A stretch of 64,000 nucleotides of DNA from Vannielia litorea (GTDB taxonomy: Bacteria; Pseudomonadota; Alphaproteobacteria; Rhodobacterales; Rhodobacteraceae): assembly GCF_900142295.1 (NCBI RefSeq), contig NZ_FSRL01000001.1:3224001-3288000 (forward strand), written 5' to 3'. Below the pieces are notes generated by a model. It saw nothing but the letters and a program-made list of their open reading frames with translations, was not told where the DNA came from and ran no database searches. The stretch's first letter is position 1. Every line of letters begins with the position of its first letter. This document shows positions 26,281 through 34,204 of this stretch, in pieces. The position numbers and the translations under genes are program-made.

Positions 26281-28416
26281 ATGTTCAAAATTACCAAGAA
26301 ATCCATGGAGTGGGGCGAAGAGACCCTCACCCTCGAAACCGGGCGTGTGGCCCGTCAGGCCGATGGCTCCGTCATCGCGACGCTGGGTGAGACCTCGGTC
26401 ATGGCCAACGTCACCTTCGCCAAGACCCAGAAGGAAGGGCAGGACTTCTTCCCGCTCACCGTTCACTACAACGAGAAATACTATGCCGCGGGCAAGGTGC
26501 CCGGCGGCTTCTTCAAGCGTGAAGGCCGTCCGACCGAGAAAGAGACGCTGACCTCGCGCCTGATCGACCGTCCGATCCGCCCGCTCTTCGTGCCGGGTTT
26601 CAAGAACGAAGTGCTGGTGATCTGCACCGTGCTTTCGCATGACCTGGTCAACGACCCGGACATCGTGGCGATGATCGCCGCTTCGGCCGCGCTCACCATC
26701 TCCGGCGCCCCCTTCATGGGCCCGATCGCAGCCTGCCGCGTGGGCTTCGAGGATGGCGAATACGTTCTGAACCCCGAAGTGCAGGACATGGACCAGCTGC
26801 GCCTGAACCCCGACCAGCGCCTCGACCTCGTGGTCGCCGGCACCAAGGACGCGGTGATGATGGTGGAATCGGAGGCCTACGAGCTCACCGAAGACGAGAT
26901 GCTCGGCGCCGTGACCTTTGCGCATGAGCAGATCCAGCCGGTGATCGACCTCATCATCAGCCTCGCCGAAGAAGCCGCGAAAGAGCCGTTCGACTTCCAG
27001 CCGCCGGATTACTCGGCGCTCTACGACGCCGTGAAGGCCGCCGGCGAAGCCGACATGCGCGCCGCCTACGGCATCCTCGACAAGCAGGAGCGCACCTCGG
27101 CCGTCTCCGCCGCCAAGGAAAAGATCCTGGCCGCGCTGACCGACGAGCAGAAGGAAGACAAGAACCTCGGGTCCGCGCTCAAGAAGCTCGAGTCCTCCAT
27201 CCTCCGCGGCGACGTGGTGAAGACCGGCAAGCGGATTGACGGCCGTTCGACCACCGAAGTGCGCCCGATCGTGTCTGAAGTGGGCATCCTGCCCCGGACT
27301 CACGGCTCGGCGCTGTTCACCCGCGGTGAAACGCAGGGCCTCGTGGTGACCACGCTGGGCACCGGCGACGACGAGCAGATCATCGACGCGCTGCACGCCA
27401 ACTACCGCAGCAACTTCCTGCTGCATTACAACTTCCCCCCCTACTCGGTGGGTGAGGTGGGCCGTTTCGGCCCTCCGGGCCGTCGTGAAATCGGCCACGG
27501 CAAGCTGGCCTGGCGTGCGCTTCAGGCCGTGCTGCCCGCGCCGACCGACTTCCCCTACACCATCCGCGTGGTGTCGGAGATCACCGAGTCCAACGGCTCG
27601 TCCTCGATGGCCTCCGTTTGCGGCGGTTCGCTCTCGATGATGGATGCCGGTGTGCCGCTGAAGGCCCCGGTGGCCGGTGTGGCCATGGGCCTGGTGCTGG
27701 AAGAGAACGGTGAATACGCCATCTTGACCGACATCCTGGGCGACGAGGATCACCTCGGCGACATGGACTTCAAGGTGGCGGGCACCGAGAACGGCATCAC
27801 CTCGCTCCAGATGGACATCAAGGTTGCCGGCATCACCCCCGAGATCATGAAGAAGGCGCTGGCCCAAGCCAAGGACGGCCGGATGCACATTCTCGGCGAG
27901 ATGTCCAAGGCGCTCTCCGCTGGACGGACCGAGTTCTCGACCCATGCCCCGCGCATCGAGACCATGACCGTGCCCACCGACAAGATCCGTGAAGTGATCG
28001 GCTCGGGCGGCAAGGTGATCCGCGAGATCGTCGAAGTGTCGGGCGCGAAGGTCGACATCAACGATGACGGCGTCATCAAGATCGCCTCGCCGAACGCCGA
28101 TGCCATCGAAAAGGCCCGGGACATGATCTGGTCGATCGTGGCCGAGCCGGAAGAAGGCAAGATCTACAACGGCAAGGTCGTGAAGATCGTCGACTTCGGC
28201 GCCTTCGTGAACTTCTTCGGCAAGCGCGACGGCCTCGTGCACGTCAGCCAGATCGCCAACAAGCGCCTGAACCACCCGAGCGACCTGCTTGAGGAAGGCC
28301 AGGACGTGAAGGTGAAGCTGCTGGGCTTCGACGATCGCGGCAAGGTTCGCCTGTCGATGAAGGTTGTCGACCAGGAGACCGGCGAAGAGGTCAAGCGCGA
28401 AGAGACCGCCGAGTAG
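26281..28416 (+). CDS. pnp: Polyribonucleotide nucleotidyltransferase (PNPase)
   Basis: 711 residues. It carries two RNase PH-like domains (first around '[20 protein letters not shown]' and '[14 protein letters not shown]'; second around '[14 protein letters not shown]' and '[19 protein letters not shown]') with a helical linker. A KH domain has the GxxG loop in '[15 protein letters not shown]' and a C-terminal S1 domain begins '[20 protein letters not shown]'. It is the phosphorolytic 3'-5' exonuclease of mRNA decay and works with RNase E. A leader stem-loop precedes it and a strong terminator follows. Confidence 0.98.
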   Translation: MFKITKKSMEWGEETLTLETGRVARQADGSVIATLGETSVMANVTFAKTQKEGQDFFPLTVHYNEKYYAAGKVPGGFFKREGRPTEKETLTSRLIDRPIRPLFVPGFKNEVLVICTVLSHDLVNDPDIVAMIAASAALTISGAPFMGPIAACRVGFEDGEYVLNPEVQDMDQLRLNPDQRLDLVVAGTKDAVMMVESEAYELTEDEMLGAVTFAHEQIQPVIDLIISLAEEAAKEPFDFQPPDYSALYDAVKAAGEADMRAAYGILDKQERTSAVSAAKEKILAALTDEQKEDKNLGSALKKLESSILRGDVVKTGKRIDGRSTTEVRPIVSEVGILPRTHGSALFTRGETQGLVVTTLGTGDDEQIIDALHANYRSNFLLHYNFPPYSVGEVGRFGPPGRREIGHGKLAWRALQAVLPAPTDFPYTIRVVSEITESNGSSSMASVCGGSLSMMDAGVPLKAPVAGVAMGLVLEENGEYAILTDILGDEDHLGDMDFKVAGTENGITSLQMDIKVAGITPEIMKKALAQAKDGRMHILGEMSKALSAGRTEFSTHAPRIETMTVPTDKIREVIGSGGKVIREIVEVSGAKVDINDDGVIKIASPNADAIEKARDMIWSIVAEPEEGKIYNGKVVKIVDFGAFVNFFGKRDGLVHVSQIANKRLNHPSDLLEEGQDVKVKLLGFDDRGKVRLSMKVVDQETGEEVKREETAE

Positions 28417-28442
28417 GGCGCGCTACTTCTGCAGATACGATT

Positions 28443-28470
28443 GGGCCCGGGGGAAACCTCGGGCCCTTTT
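28443..28470 (+). terminator. Rho-independent terminator of pnp
   Basis: GGGCCCGGGG and CCTCGGGCCC pair around a GAAA-like loop (28443-28466), followed by TTTT and a second T-rich stretch. Confidence 0.92.
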
Positions 28471-28476
28471 GCGTTT

Positions 28477-29238
28477 TCACGCTTCGATGAACTTGGGTGG
28501 CTCGCCCGGTGACATCACCACCGCGGTGAGGCGGCCCGTCGCAAAGGCACCCGTGTCTATGGCGATACGGCCCGGCGCCACTTCGGGCTCGTCACGAACG
28601 TAGTGGCCATGAACGATCCAGAGGCCGTCTGATCGCGGCGTCGAAAAGAAGTCGGGGTGCCCGTTGGTGAGCGACCGGGATTGGGCCTCGAGCGCCCTCG
28701 CCGGGTCCGCTCCGGCATGGGTGACAGCCGCGTTTCCGCTCGTCCAGAAACGGGGCATGGCTGACAGCCACGGCAGCAGCCCCTCGCCCTCAAGTGTCGC
28801 CCGCAACTCCACCATCGCGGCCTCGAGGCCCCGCCCACCGTTCTCGGTGACACCTGCCCCCAGCCCGAAGCTCGCCAGGGTCTGCAGGCCGCCATGAGCC
28901 AGCCAGCGGGGATAACGGCCCTCGGCAAAGCTCAGCATCATCTCTTCGTGGTTGCCGCGCAGGCAGACCGCGCGCCCCTCCGCATCGAGAGCCTTCAGAC
29001 GCCGGAGAACCTGTGCCGACTGATCGCCACGATCGACGTAGTCGCCAACGAAGACCAGCGGCAGGCCCGGAGCCTCGCGGTTCAGCCGGTCAAGGAGGCG
29101 TGCCAGAAGATCATCTCTGCCATGCACGTCGCCCACGGCGACAAAGGCCTCCGAGGGCTCGGGCAGGCCACCGTCGAACGGCACCTCGCGGGCCGATGCA
29201 CCCGCCCTGCGGAACAGGTTCAGAAAGGCGTTCTTCAC
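28477..29238 (-). CDS. Metallophosphoesterase (PPP-type serine/threonine phosphatase or ApaH-like)
   Basis: 253 residues. Metal-binding motifs appear in order: 'AVGDVHGRDDLLARLLDRL', 'VFVGDYVDRGDQSAQVLRRL', 'CLRGNHEEMM' and 'IVHGHYV'. This is the calcineurin-like PPP set (GDxHG, GDxxDRG, GNHE). The substrate could be phosphoprotein or a dinucleotide. The GTG start at 29238 shares its first base with the last base of the upstream gene's TAG stop (TAGTG), so translation is coupled. The stop lies 7 bases beyond the pnp terminator on the opposite strand. Confidence 0.88.
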   Translation of the reverse strand: MKNAFLNLFRRAGASAREVPFDGGLPEPSEAFVAVGDVHGRDDLLARLLDRLNREAPGLPLVFVGDYVDRGDQSAQVLRRLKALDAEGRAVCLRGNHEEMMLSFAEGRYPRWLAHGGLQTLASFGLGAGVTENGGRGLEAAMVELRATLEGEGLLPWLSAMPRFWTSGNAAVTHAGADPARALEAQSRSLTNGHPDFFSTPRSDGLWIVHGHYVRDEPEVAPGRIAIDTGAFATGRLTAVVMSPGEPPKFIEA

Positions 29239-29912
29239 TAGCGGCTTATGACCTTGCAGCTCTCGGTCTTTACCAGCCTGCGGTTCTCGATGGTATCCGC
29301 ACCCTTGATGGCGCGACCCCGCCCCGGGTTCAGGACCTTGGTCTTGGAAGCGGTCGTGAACTCCACCAGCTGGCAAGCGCCGCCCTTCATCGAGAGGGAC
29401 ATCTTCAGCGTTGCGTCGGTGCGCTCCTGATAGCCGCCGGGCGTTGTGGCCGTGCGAACCGACTGGCGCGTGGCAATCAGCCCGTCCCGTCCGAGCTGGT
29501 ATTTCGAGCGCGTGTCGATCTGCGCCTTGTAGTTCTCGTCAGGTCCCTTGGGCAGACGCACCTTGGTGCGGTCGCTGCAGGTTTCGACCCGTGACTTGGC
29601 GTCATAGCTGCATGTCTTGCGATCCTGGCTGGAACGTCCCTCGAAGACGATGGCCGCCGCCGATCCGTCCGCACCCTGGATCTTGCCAACCTGAAACGTC
29701 CGGCAGTTGGATTTGACCGTTTCGATGAATAGCAGCGGGCCGAGCGTCTTGATCGCATATTGCGTGCGGCAGGTATCGTTGCTGCTACCCAGCCCGCGCG
29801 ATCTCTGCTGCTTTTCGGTCAGGCTGACCGAGATGTGCAACTCGGCCGCCGCCGTCGATGCGTTCATCGCAACGATTGCCCCCGCCAGAACCGTCCACTT
29901 GAGCATTGCCAT
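29238..29912 (-). CDS. Uncharacterised secreted protein
   Basis: 224 residues; family not recognised. A Sec signal ends at about residue 22-24 (ASTAAAELH). The mature protein is rich in Ser, Thr, Lys and Arg and has six cysteines (for example 'DTCRTQY', 'KSNCRTFQ', 'KTCSYD', 'ETCSDR', 'GACQLV', 'ESCKVI'), which suggests three disulfides in the periplasm. The start at 29912 has a strong GGGAGGTGA. It lies between the PG-binding-like gene upstream (22-base gap) and the phosphatase downstream (1-base overlap), in one apparent operon. Confidence 0.75.
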   Translation of the reverse strand: MAMLKWTVLAGAIVAMNASTAAAELHISVSLTEKQQRSRGLGSSNDTCRTQYAIKTLGPLLFIETVKSNCRTFQVGKIQGADGSAAAIVFEGRSSQDRKTCSYDAKSRVETCSDRTKVRLPKGPDENYKAQIDTRSKYQLGRDGLIATRQSVRTATTPGGYQERTDATLKMSLSMKGGACQLVEFTTASKTKVLNPGRGRAIKGADTIENRRLVKTESCKVISR

Positions 29913-29934
29913 CGCTTCACCTCCCGGCTGAGTT

Positions 29935-30639
29935 TCAGTTGCAATAGGTGCGGCCATTGTAGGTGGCGCACTTGCGCGAACCGCCCCCACCGCCGCCGCT
30001 ACTCCTGTTGGTCGTCGTGCTCTTTTTCGGTGTCGAGGCCTTGGCCTGGCGCACCTGGCAACTGCCGCGTGTGTCCAGGTATTGGCCGGAGGGGCAGGTC
30101 TTCAACTCGCAGCGGTTGTCGACCTTCACTTCGCGGACCGAGCAGATCAGCGGGCAGGTGCCCTCTGGCATCTTTTGCAGGAGCCCTGCCAGCGTGATCG
30201 AAAGGTCCATCTCCGACACATCCGGGACCGCCGCCTTGAGGCGGTCGAGCGCCTGTTCGGAGCGCCGCCCCCAGTCGCCGTCAACCGGACCGGCATCACA
30301 GCCGAGGCGGTTGAGCTCTTCCTGGAGGGTCAACAGCATGTCTTGCCGCTCCTCTTCCTCGATCGGCATGAAGACGGTCGCCGGAATGGCGACCCGCACA
30401 AGCGGCGACCCATCGTCCGCCCATGACACCTGAACATCCTCTCCGATGATGCCAACGGTATTCACGCGCGCGGTCTGGGGCTCGCCGGCATCGTCTATCA
30501 GCAGAGGCGCCGCGCTCTCGCCGCCAGCCTCGACTGCCGGAGCCGGACTGTCCTGCGCATGGAGACCGGCAGGAGCGAACAGACCCGCTCCGAACACGAG
30601 AAGAAGAACGGCGCAAAACCGCCGATATGGCTGCGTCAT
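29935..30639 (-). CDS. Secreted peptidoglycan-binding-like, Cys-rich protein
   Basis: 234 residues with a Sec signal (about 1-28, ending AGLHAQ). A degenerate PG_binding_1 motif is visible: 'LQEELNRLGCDAGPVDGDWG' then 'RSEQALDRL'. The C-terminal half has many cysteines ('GTCPLICS', 'DNRCELKTCPSGQYL', 'GSCQVR') and ends in Ser/Gly-rich linker plus 'KCATYNGRTYCN'. This modular layout resembles proteins that follow PG-binding domains with small disulfide-rich repeats. Function unknown. It is first in an operon with another secreted Cys protein and a phosphatase. Confidence 0.78.
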   Translation of the reverse strand: MTQPYRRFCAVLLLVFGAGLFAPAGLHAQDSPAPAVEAGGESAAPLLIDDAGEPQTARVNTVGIIGEDVQVSWADDGSPLVRVAIPATVFMPIEEEERQDMLLTLQEELNRLGCDAGPVDGDWGRRSEQALDRLKAAVPDVSEMDLSITLAGLLQKMPEGTCPLICSVREVKVDNRCELKTCPSGQYLDTRGSCQVRQAKASTPKKSTTTNRSSGGGGGGSRKCATYNGRTYCN

Positions 30640-30702
30640 ACAATTCAATCGCGTGAAGCCGAGGGCTGCGCCCACGCACCTTTCACGGGGAAGCCTAGCA
30701 AA

Positions 30703-30730
30703 AAAGCCCCGTCGTCACCAACGGGGCTTT
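30703..30730 (-). terminator. Rho-independent terminator of the peroxiredoxin gene
   Basis: On the minus strand AAAGCCCCGT and ACGGGGCTTT pair across an 8-base loop and are followed by a T run, 30 bases after the peroxiredoxin stop at 30760. Confidence 0.9.
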
Positions 30731-30759
30731 CTCACATTCGCGGGATGTTGCCGGTGGGC

Positions 30760-31413
30760 TCACCCCGGATTCTTGGCAAAGCGCAGATAGGGCAGCTTCT
30801 TGTCGAGCGCACCATACTTGGCTTCGGCGGCGGCATCGTCGAGGGCCAGCGCCACGATCACATCCTGTCCGGTCTCCCAGTTTGCCGGTGTGGCCAGCGG
30901 CTGCTCGTAGGTGCGTTGCAGGCCATCGAGGGCGCGGAGCACCTCGGCAAAATTCCGGCCAACCGACATCGGGTAGGTCATCATCAGCTGAACCTTCTTG
31001 TTCGGCGCGATGATGAAGACCGAGCGGACGGTGGCGCTGTCGGCCGGGGTGCGGCCATCGGGCAGGTAGGCATCGGCGGGCAGCATGTCGAAAGCCTTGG
31101 AAAAGGCGAGGTCGGTATCGGCCACGATCGGGAAGCCGGCCTCGGCGCCGCCGAAGCTCTCGATGTCACCTTTCCACTTCTTGTGGTCCTCCACGCCATC
31201 GACGGAGACGCCGAGCACCTTGGTGCCACGCTTCGCCCATTCGTCGGAGAGCTGGGCCACCGCCCCGAATTCGGTGGTGCACACCGGGGTGAAGTCCTTC
31301 GGGTGAGAGAAGATCACCGCCCAGCTGTCACCGATCCAGTCGTGCAGGGTCAGTTCGCCGAGATCGGTTGGAAAGGTAAGGTTCGGGACGGTGTCGTTGA
31401 TGCGCAGGGCCAT
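30760..31413 (-). CDS. 1-Cys peroxiredoxin (Prx6-type)
   Basis: 217 residues. The peroxidatic cysteine Cys45 lies in 'SHPKDFTPVCTTEFG'; there is no other cysteine in the protein, so it is 1-Cys. 'ADTDLAFSKAFDML' and 'RSVFIIAPNKKVQLMMTYPM' are Prx6 markers. It reduces peroxides in the cytoplasm, with glutathione or another thiol as the likely reductant. The start at 31413 has AGGAGG six bases upstream. It is divergent from a GST-like gene, a sensible partner for a 1-Cys enzyme. Confidence 0.93.
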   Translation of the reverse strand: MALRINDTVPNLTFPTDLGELTLHDWIGDSWAVIFSHPKDFTPVCTTEFGAVAQLSDEWAKRGTKVLGVSVDGVEDHKKWKGDIESFGGAEAGFPIVADTDLAFSKAFDMLPADAYLPDGRTPADSATVRSVFIIAPNKKVQLMMTYPMSVGRNFAEVLRALDGLQRTYEQPLATPANWETGQDVIVALALDDAAAEAKYGALDKKLPYLRFAKNPG

Positions 31414-31593
31414 GGTGTCCTCCTGGTTTTGCACTTGCCGTGGAATGTACGGGCACTGAGCGAATTGAAAAGGGGGGCAGCCCCGGTTCCGGGAGGACGT
31501 ATTGCCGCGACCTTAAACAACGGAACGGTGGTTCGAGCCGCAGCCCGCTTGCGGCACGCCGTCCAGGAGCATTGCGACTCGCCGTGAATTAAT

Positions 31594-31605
31594 GTTGATA
31601 TCAAC
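31594..31605. promoter_or_regulatory. Perfect 12-bp palindrome upstream of the GST-like gene
   Basis: GTTGATATCAAC lies 22 bases before the GST ATG at 31628, within an AT-rich patch in otherwise GC-rich DNA. Its position in the divergent Prx/GST promoter region suggests an operator; the regulator is unknown. Confidence 0.5.
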
Positions 31606-31627
31606 GCGAGAAACAGGGAGGCGCACC

Positions 31628-32296
31628 ATGAAGGACTCGCGACTGAAGGTCTGGGGCTACGACTGGGTACCCGACTTCGCCAAGGGCCAGGTGCGCGATT
31701 TCCGTGTGCGCTGGGCGCTGATCGAGGCGAGCTTCGCCTATGAGGTCGATCATGTGACCATGGGCACCCAGGGCAAGCCAGAGCATCTCGCCCGCCAGCC
31801 CTTCGGGCAGGTGCCGGTGCTGGAGGTGGATGGCACGCCGATGTTCGAGAGCGGGGCCATTGTCTGGCGGATCGCGGAACAGAGCGACGTTCTCCTGCCG
31901 CCCGGATTAGACCGCTACGCCGCGCTGAGCTGGGTCTTCGCCGCGTTGAACTCGGTCGAGCCTCTCACCGGCGTTGTTGGCACCGTGCAAACCTTCGTGG
32001 AAGACCGCGAGGCCGCCGAACGGGTGGCGCCAACGCTGCGCGCGATGGCCGGGAAAAAGCTGAAGCGGCTGGCCGGGGCGCTGGGCGACAAGGACTACCT
32101 GTTGGGAGGCACCTTCTGCGTGGCCGACCTGATGATGGCTTCCGTGCTCCACGGGCTCGACGGGCTGGCCCTGATCGAGGACTTCCCGAGCCTCGTTGCC
32201 TACCGTGACCGCTGCCTCGCCCGCCCGGCCTACCAGAAGGCGATGACCGACCAGATCGCGGAGATCGAAAGCAACGCGGCAAACTACGCGAAGTGA
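31628..32296 (+). CDS. Glutathione S-transferase family protein
   Basis: 222 residues. The thioredoxin-fold N-terminal domain reads 'YEVDHVTMGTQGKPEHLARQ' and has the cis-proline region 'GQVPVLEVDG', followed by 'MFESGAIVWRIAE' for the glutathione gamma-Glu contact. The C-terminal helical domain includes 'DYLLGGTFCVADLMMASVL' (N-capping box). Conjugation or peroxidase activity on an unknown substrate is expected. ATG follows AGGGAGGCG. Divergent from the 1-Cys peroxiredoxin. Confidence 0.9.
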   Translation: MKDSRLKVWGYDWVPDFAKGQVRDFRVRWALIEASFAYEVDHVTMGTQGKPEHLARQPFGQVPVLEVDGTPMFESGAIVWRIAEQSDVLLPPGLDRYAALSWVFAALNSVEPLTGVVGTVQTFVEDREAAERVAPTLRAMAGKKLKRLAGALGDKDYLLGGTFCVADLMMASVLHGLDGLALIEDFPSLVAYRDRCLARPAYQKAMTDQIAEIESNAANYAK

Positions 32297-32307
32297 GCGG
32301 CCCGCCA

Positions 32308-32324
32308 CACGCCGACCCGGCGTG
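32308..32324. terminator. Short hairpin between convergent genes
   Basis: CACGCCG-acc-CGGCGTG is a perfect 7-bp stem between the GST gene (ends 32296) and the RluA gene (ends 32354). No T-tract follows, so it is a weak terminator candidate. Confidence 0.35.
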
Positions 32325-32353
32325 CAATCCGCAGGGTCGGTGCTACCCGGCCA

Positions 32354-33001
32354 TCAGAACGGCACCTTCGCGCGAAAGCTCACGCCCTTGCCGCCGTCGG
32401 GATGGAGCACGCGCAGCATTTCGGCGTGCAGCATGAGGCGGGGAAAGTCGCGGGCCGGGCCCTGGGCGTAGAACGGGTCGCCCAGGATCGGGTGGCCGAT
32501 CTCCCGCATGTGGACCCGAAGCTGATGCGAGCGCCCGGTCTCCGGCATCAACCGCACCCGGCTTTCTCCGCCGCCCGCCTTGAGCCGTTTCCATCGCGTC
32601 ACCGCGGGCTTTCCGGCCTCGTGGTCCACCATCTGCAAGGGTCGGTTCGGCCAGTCGACAATCAGGGGCAGGTCCACGACCCCCTCCGCTTCAGCCATCT
32701 CGCCCCAGACCCGCGCCACATATTGCTTCTTCGTCCGACGGTGCTCGAATTGAAGCCCAAGGTGCCTTTGTGCATGGGGCGTGAGGGCAAAGACCATCAC
32801 GCCGCTGGTGTCCCGGTCGAGCCGATGCACCAGCAGCGCCTCGGGAAATGCCGCCTGAACTCGGGCCAGCAGGCAGTCGGACAGGTGCTCGCCCTTGCCG
32901 GGCACCGAGAGCAGGCCGGGAGGCTTGTTGAGCACGAGCAACTCATGGTCGTGGTGCAGCACGTCGAGCGGGCTGTCGGGGGGGGTGTAGTCGTCGCTCA
33001 T
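32354..33001 (-). CDS. RluA-family RNA pseudouridine synthase
   Basis: 215 residues, the short RluA type without an S4 domain. The catalytic Asp62 lies in 'VHRLDRDTSGVMVFAL'. 'LNKPPGLLSVPGKG' and 'TGRSHQLRVHMREIGHPILG' are the other RluA motifs. The target is likely 23S rRNA or tRNA position 32. Its start overlaps the upstream GFA gene as ATGA, placing it last in a coupled chain that begins with a thiolase. Confidence 0.92.
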   Translation of the reverse strand: MSDDYTPPDSPLDVLHHDHELLVLNKPPGLLSVPGKGEHLSDCLLARVQAAFPEALLVHRLDRDTSGVMVFALTPHAQRHLGLQFEHRRTKKQYVARVWGEMAEAEGVVDLPLIVDWPNRPLQMVDHEAGKPAVTRWKRLKAGGGESRVRLMPETGRSHQLRVHMREIGHPILGDPFYAQGPARDFPRLMLHAEMLRVLHPDGGKGVSFRAKVPF

Positions 33002-33369
33002 TCCTGCGGCAGCCCGTCGGCGATCTCGTAGTAGTCGCCCTTGGAGGCCGTATGGATGTGCTTCTCCAACCGCAGTCCGGTCGGGCCTTCGAGCGCACCG
33101 AGCGAGAATCCCACGTCGCCCGAACCGAGGCGCTGCCAGAACAGGCCGGAGCCGCAGACCGGGCAGAAGCCGCGCCGGGCCGTCTCGCTCGCGTGATACC
33201 AGCGCACCTCGCCTTCGATCACGATCTCGCTTTCCTGCACCTCGGCATCGGCCATGTAGTGGCCCGATTGCTTGCGGCACTGGGTGCAGTGGCAGGCCAG
33301 CGGCTCGACGGGCGCCGAGAGCAGGGCAAAACGCACCGCACCGCAGTTGCACCGGCCGCGCAGGCTCAT
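32998..33369 (-). CDS. GFA (CENP-V/GFA) family zinc protein, copy 2
   Basis: 123 residues. The zinc-binding cysteines of the GFA fold are complete: Cys7/Cys9, Cys26/Cys28/Cys31 and Cys69/Cys72 ('RGFCPVCGSGLFW'). The family includes glutathione-dependent formaldehyde-activating enzyme, but many members are of unknown activity. It has the same length and the same seven Cys positions as the upstream gene, so the pair is a tandem duplication. It overlaps both neighbours by ATGA. Confidence 0.9.
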   Translation of the reverse strand: MSLRGRCNCGAVRFALLSAPVEPLACHCTQCRKQSGHYMADAEVQESEIVIEGEVRWYHASETARRGFCPVCGSGLFWQRLGSGDVGFSLGALEGPTGLRLEKHIHTASKGDYYEIADGLPQE

Positions 33370-33737
33370 TTCTGCTCCACCCCATCGGCGTCCTCGTAAT
33401 AGTCGCCCTTGTCGGCTGTGAAGATGTGCTTTTGCAGGGTCAGGCCTGTGGGGCCGTCGATGGCGCCGAGGGCGAAGCTGGTGGTGTCTTCGGCGTCGTG
33501 CTTCCAGAACAGGAAGCTGCCGCAGGTGGGGCAGAAGCCGCGCCTGGCGGTCCCGGAGGAGACATACCATTGCGGGGTGCCGAAAATGGTCAGCTCATCG
33601 TCCTTGACGTAGGCCGACGCCCAGAGGTGGCCGGACATGCGGCGGCATTGACTGCAGTGGCAGACCGACACGCCCTGCGGCGTCCCCTTCGCCTCGAAAC
33701 GGATCGCGCCGCAGAGGCAACTCCCTTTCAGGCTCAT
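33366..33737 (-). CDS. GFA (CENP-V/GFA) family zinc protein, copy 1
   Basis: 123 residues, paralogue of the downstream gene with identical cysteine spacing (7, 9, 26, 28, 31, 69, 72). Typical motifs are 'VCHCSQCRRMSG', 'TARRGFCPTCGSFLFW' and 'HIFTADKGDYY'. Expected to bind zinc and possibly a glutathione adduct; substrate unproven. The start at 33737 overlaps the stop of the fRMsr gene as ATGA. Confidence 0.9.
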   Translation of the reverse strand: MSLKGSCLCGAIRFEAKGTPQGVSVCHCSQCRRMSGHLWASAYVKDDELTIFGTPQWYVSSGTARRGFCPTCGSFLFWKHDAEDTTSFALGAIDGPTGLTLQKHIFTADKGDYYEDADGVEQK

Positions 33738-34204
33738 CGCCAGTGCCCGCCATTACCGAAGGCCGCTTCGAGCACCCGCGCCAGCCCCTCGGCATCGGCC
33801 CGGGTGAAGGCCGCCGGCTGGTCGCTGTCGATATCGAGCACGCCAATGAGCCGCCCGGAGGCCCCGCGCACCGGCAGGACGATCTCGGAGCCGGTGGAAG
33901 AGGAGCAGGCGATATGGCCGGGGAAGGCCTCGACATCATCGACGAGCTGGACCTCGCCGGTCTGCGCACAGGTGCCGCAGACGCCCTTGCCGAAAGGGAT
34001 GACAAGGCAGCCGTGCCCGCCCTGGTAGGGGCCGATCTTCAGCACGCCCGGTGCGGTGACCCGGTAGAAGCCGGTCCAGTCGAAACGGTCGTCGGAATGG
34101 TGGATCTCGCAGGCCAGCGTGGCCATGAGCGCCACCTCGTCGGTCTCGTTTTCGGTGAGGCTGTCGACCACCTTGGCCAGTGCCGCGTAATCGACCTCAG
34201 GCAC
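33734..34204 (-). CDS. GAF-fold free methionine-(R)-sulfoxide reductase
   Basis: 156 residues, a single GAF domain. The fRMsr cysteines are present: Cys66 ('GGHGCLVIP'), Cys76/Cys79 ('GKGVCGTC') and Cys100 ('FPGHIACSSSTGSEIVLP'). E. coli fRMsr uses three of these for catalysis and resolution. It repairs free Met-R-O in the cytoplasm. The start overlaps the end of the thiolase gene by 8 bases. Confidence 0.9.
   Translation of the reverse strand: MPEVDYAALAKVVDSLTENETDEVALMATLACEIHHSDDRFDWTGFYRVTAPGVLKIGPYQGGHGCLVIPFGKGVCGTCAQTGEVQLVDDVEAFPGHIACSSSTGSEIVLPVRGASGRLIGVLDIDSDQPAAFTRADAEGLARVLEAAFGNGGHWR

Noticed and set aside
26110..28275. A 721-codon minus-strand frame opposite pnp
   Set aside because: pnp is a full-length PNPase; the antisense frame is a shadow of biased codons.
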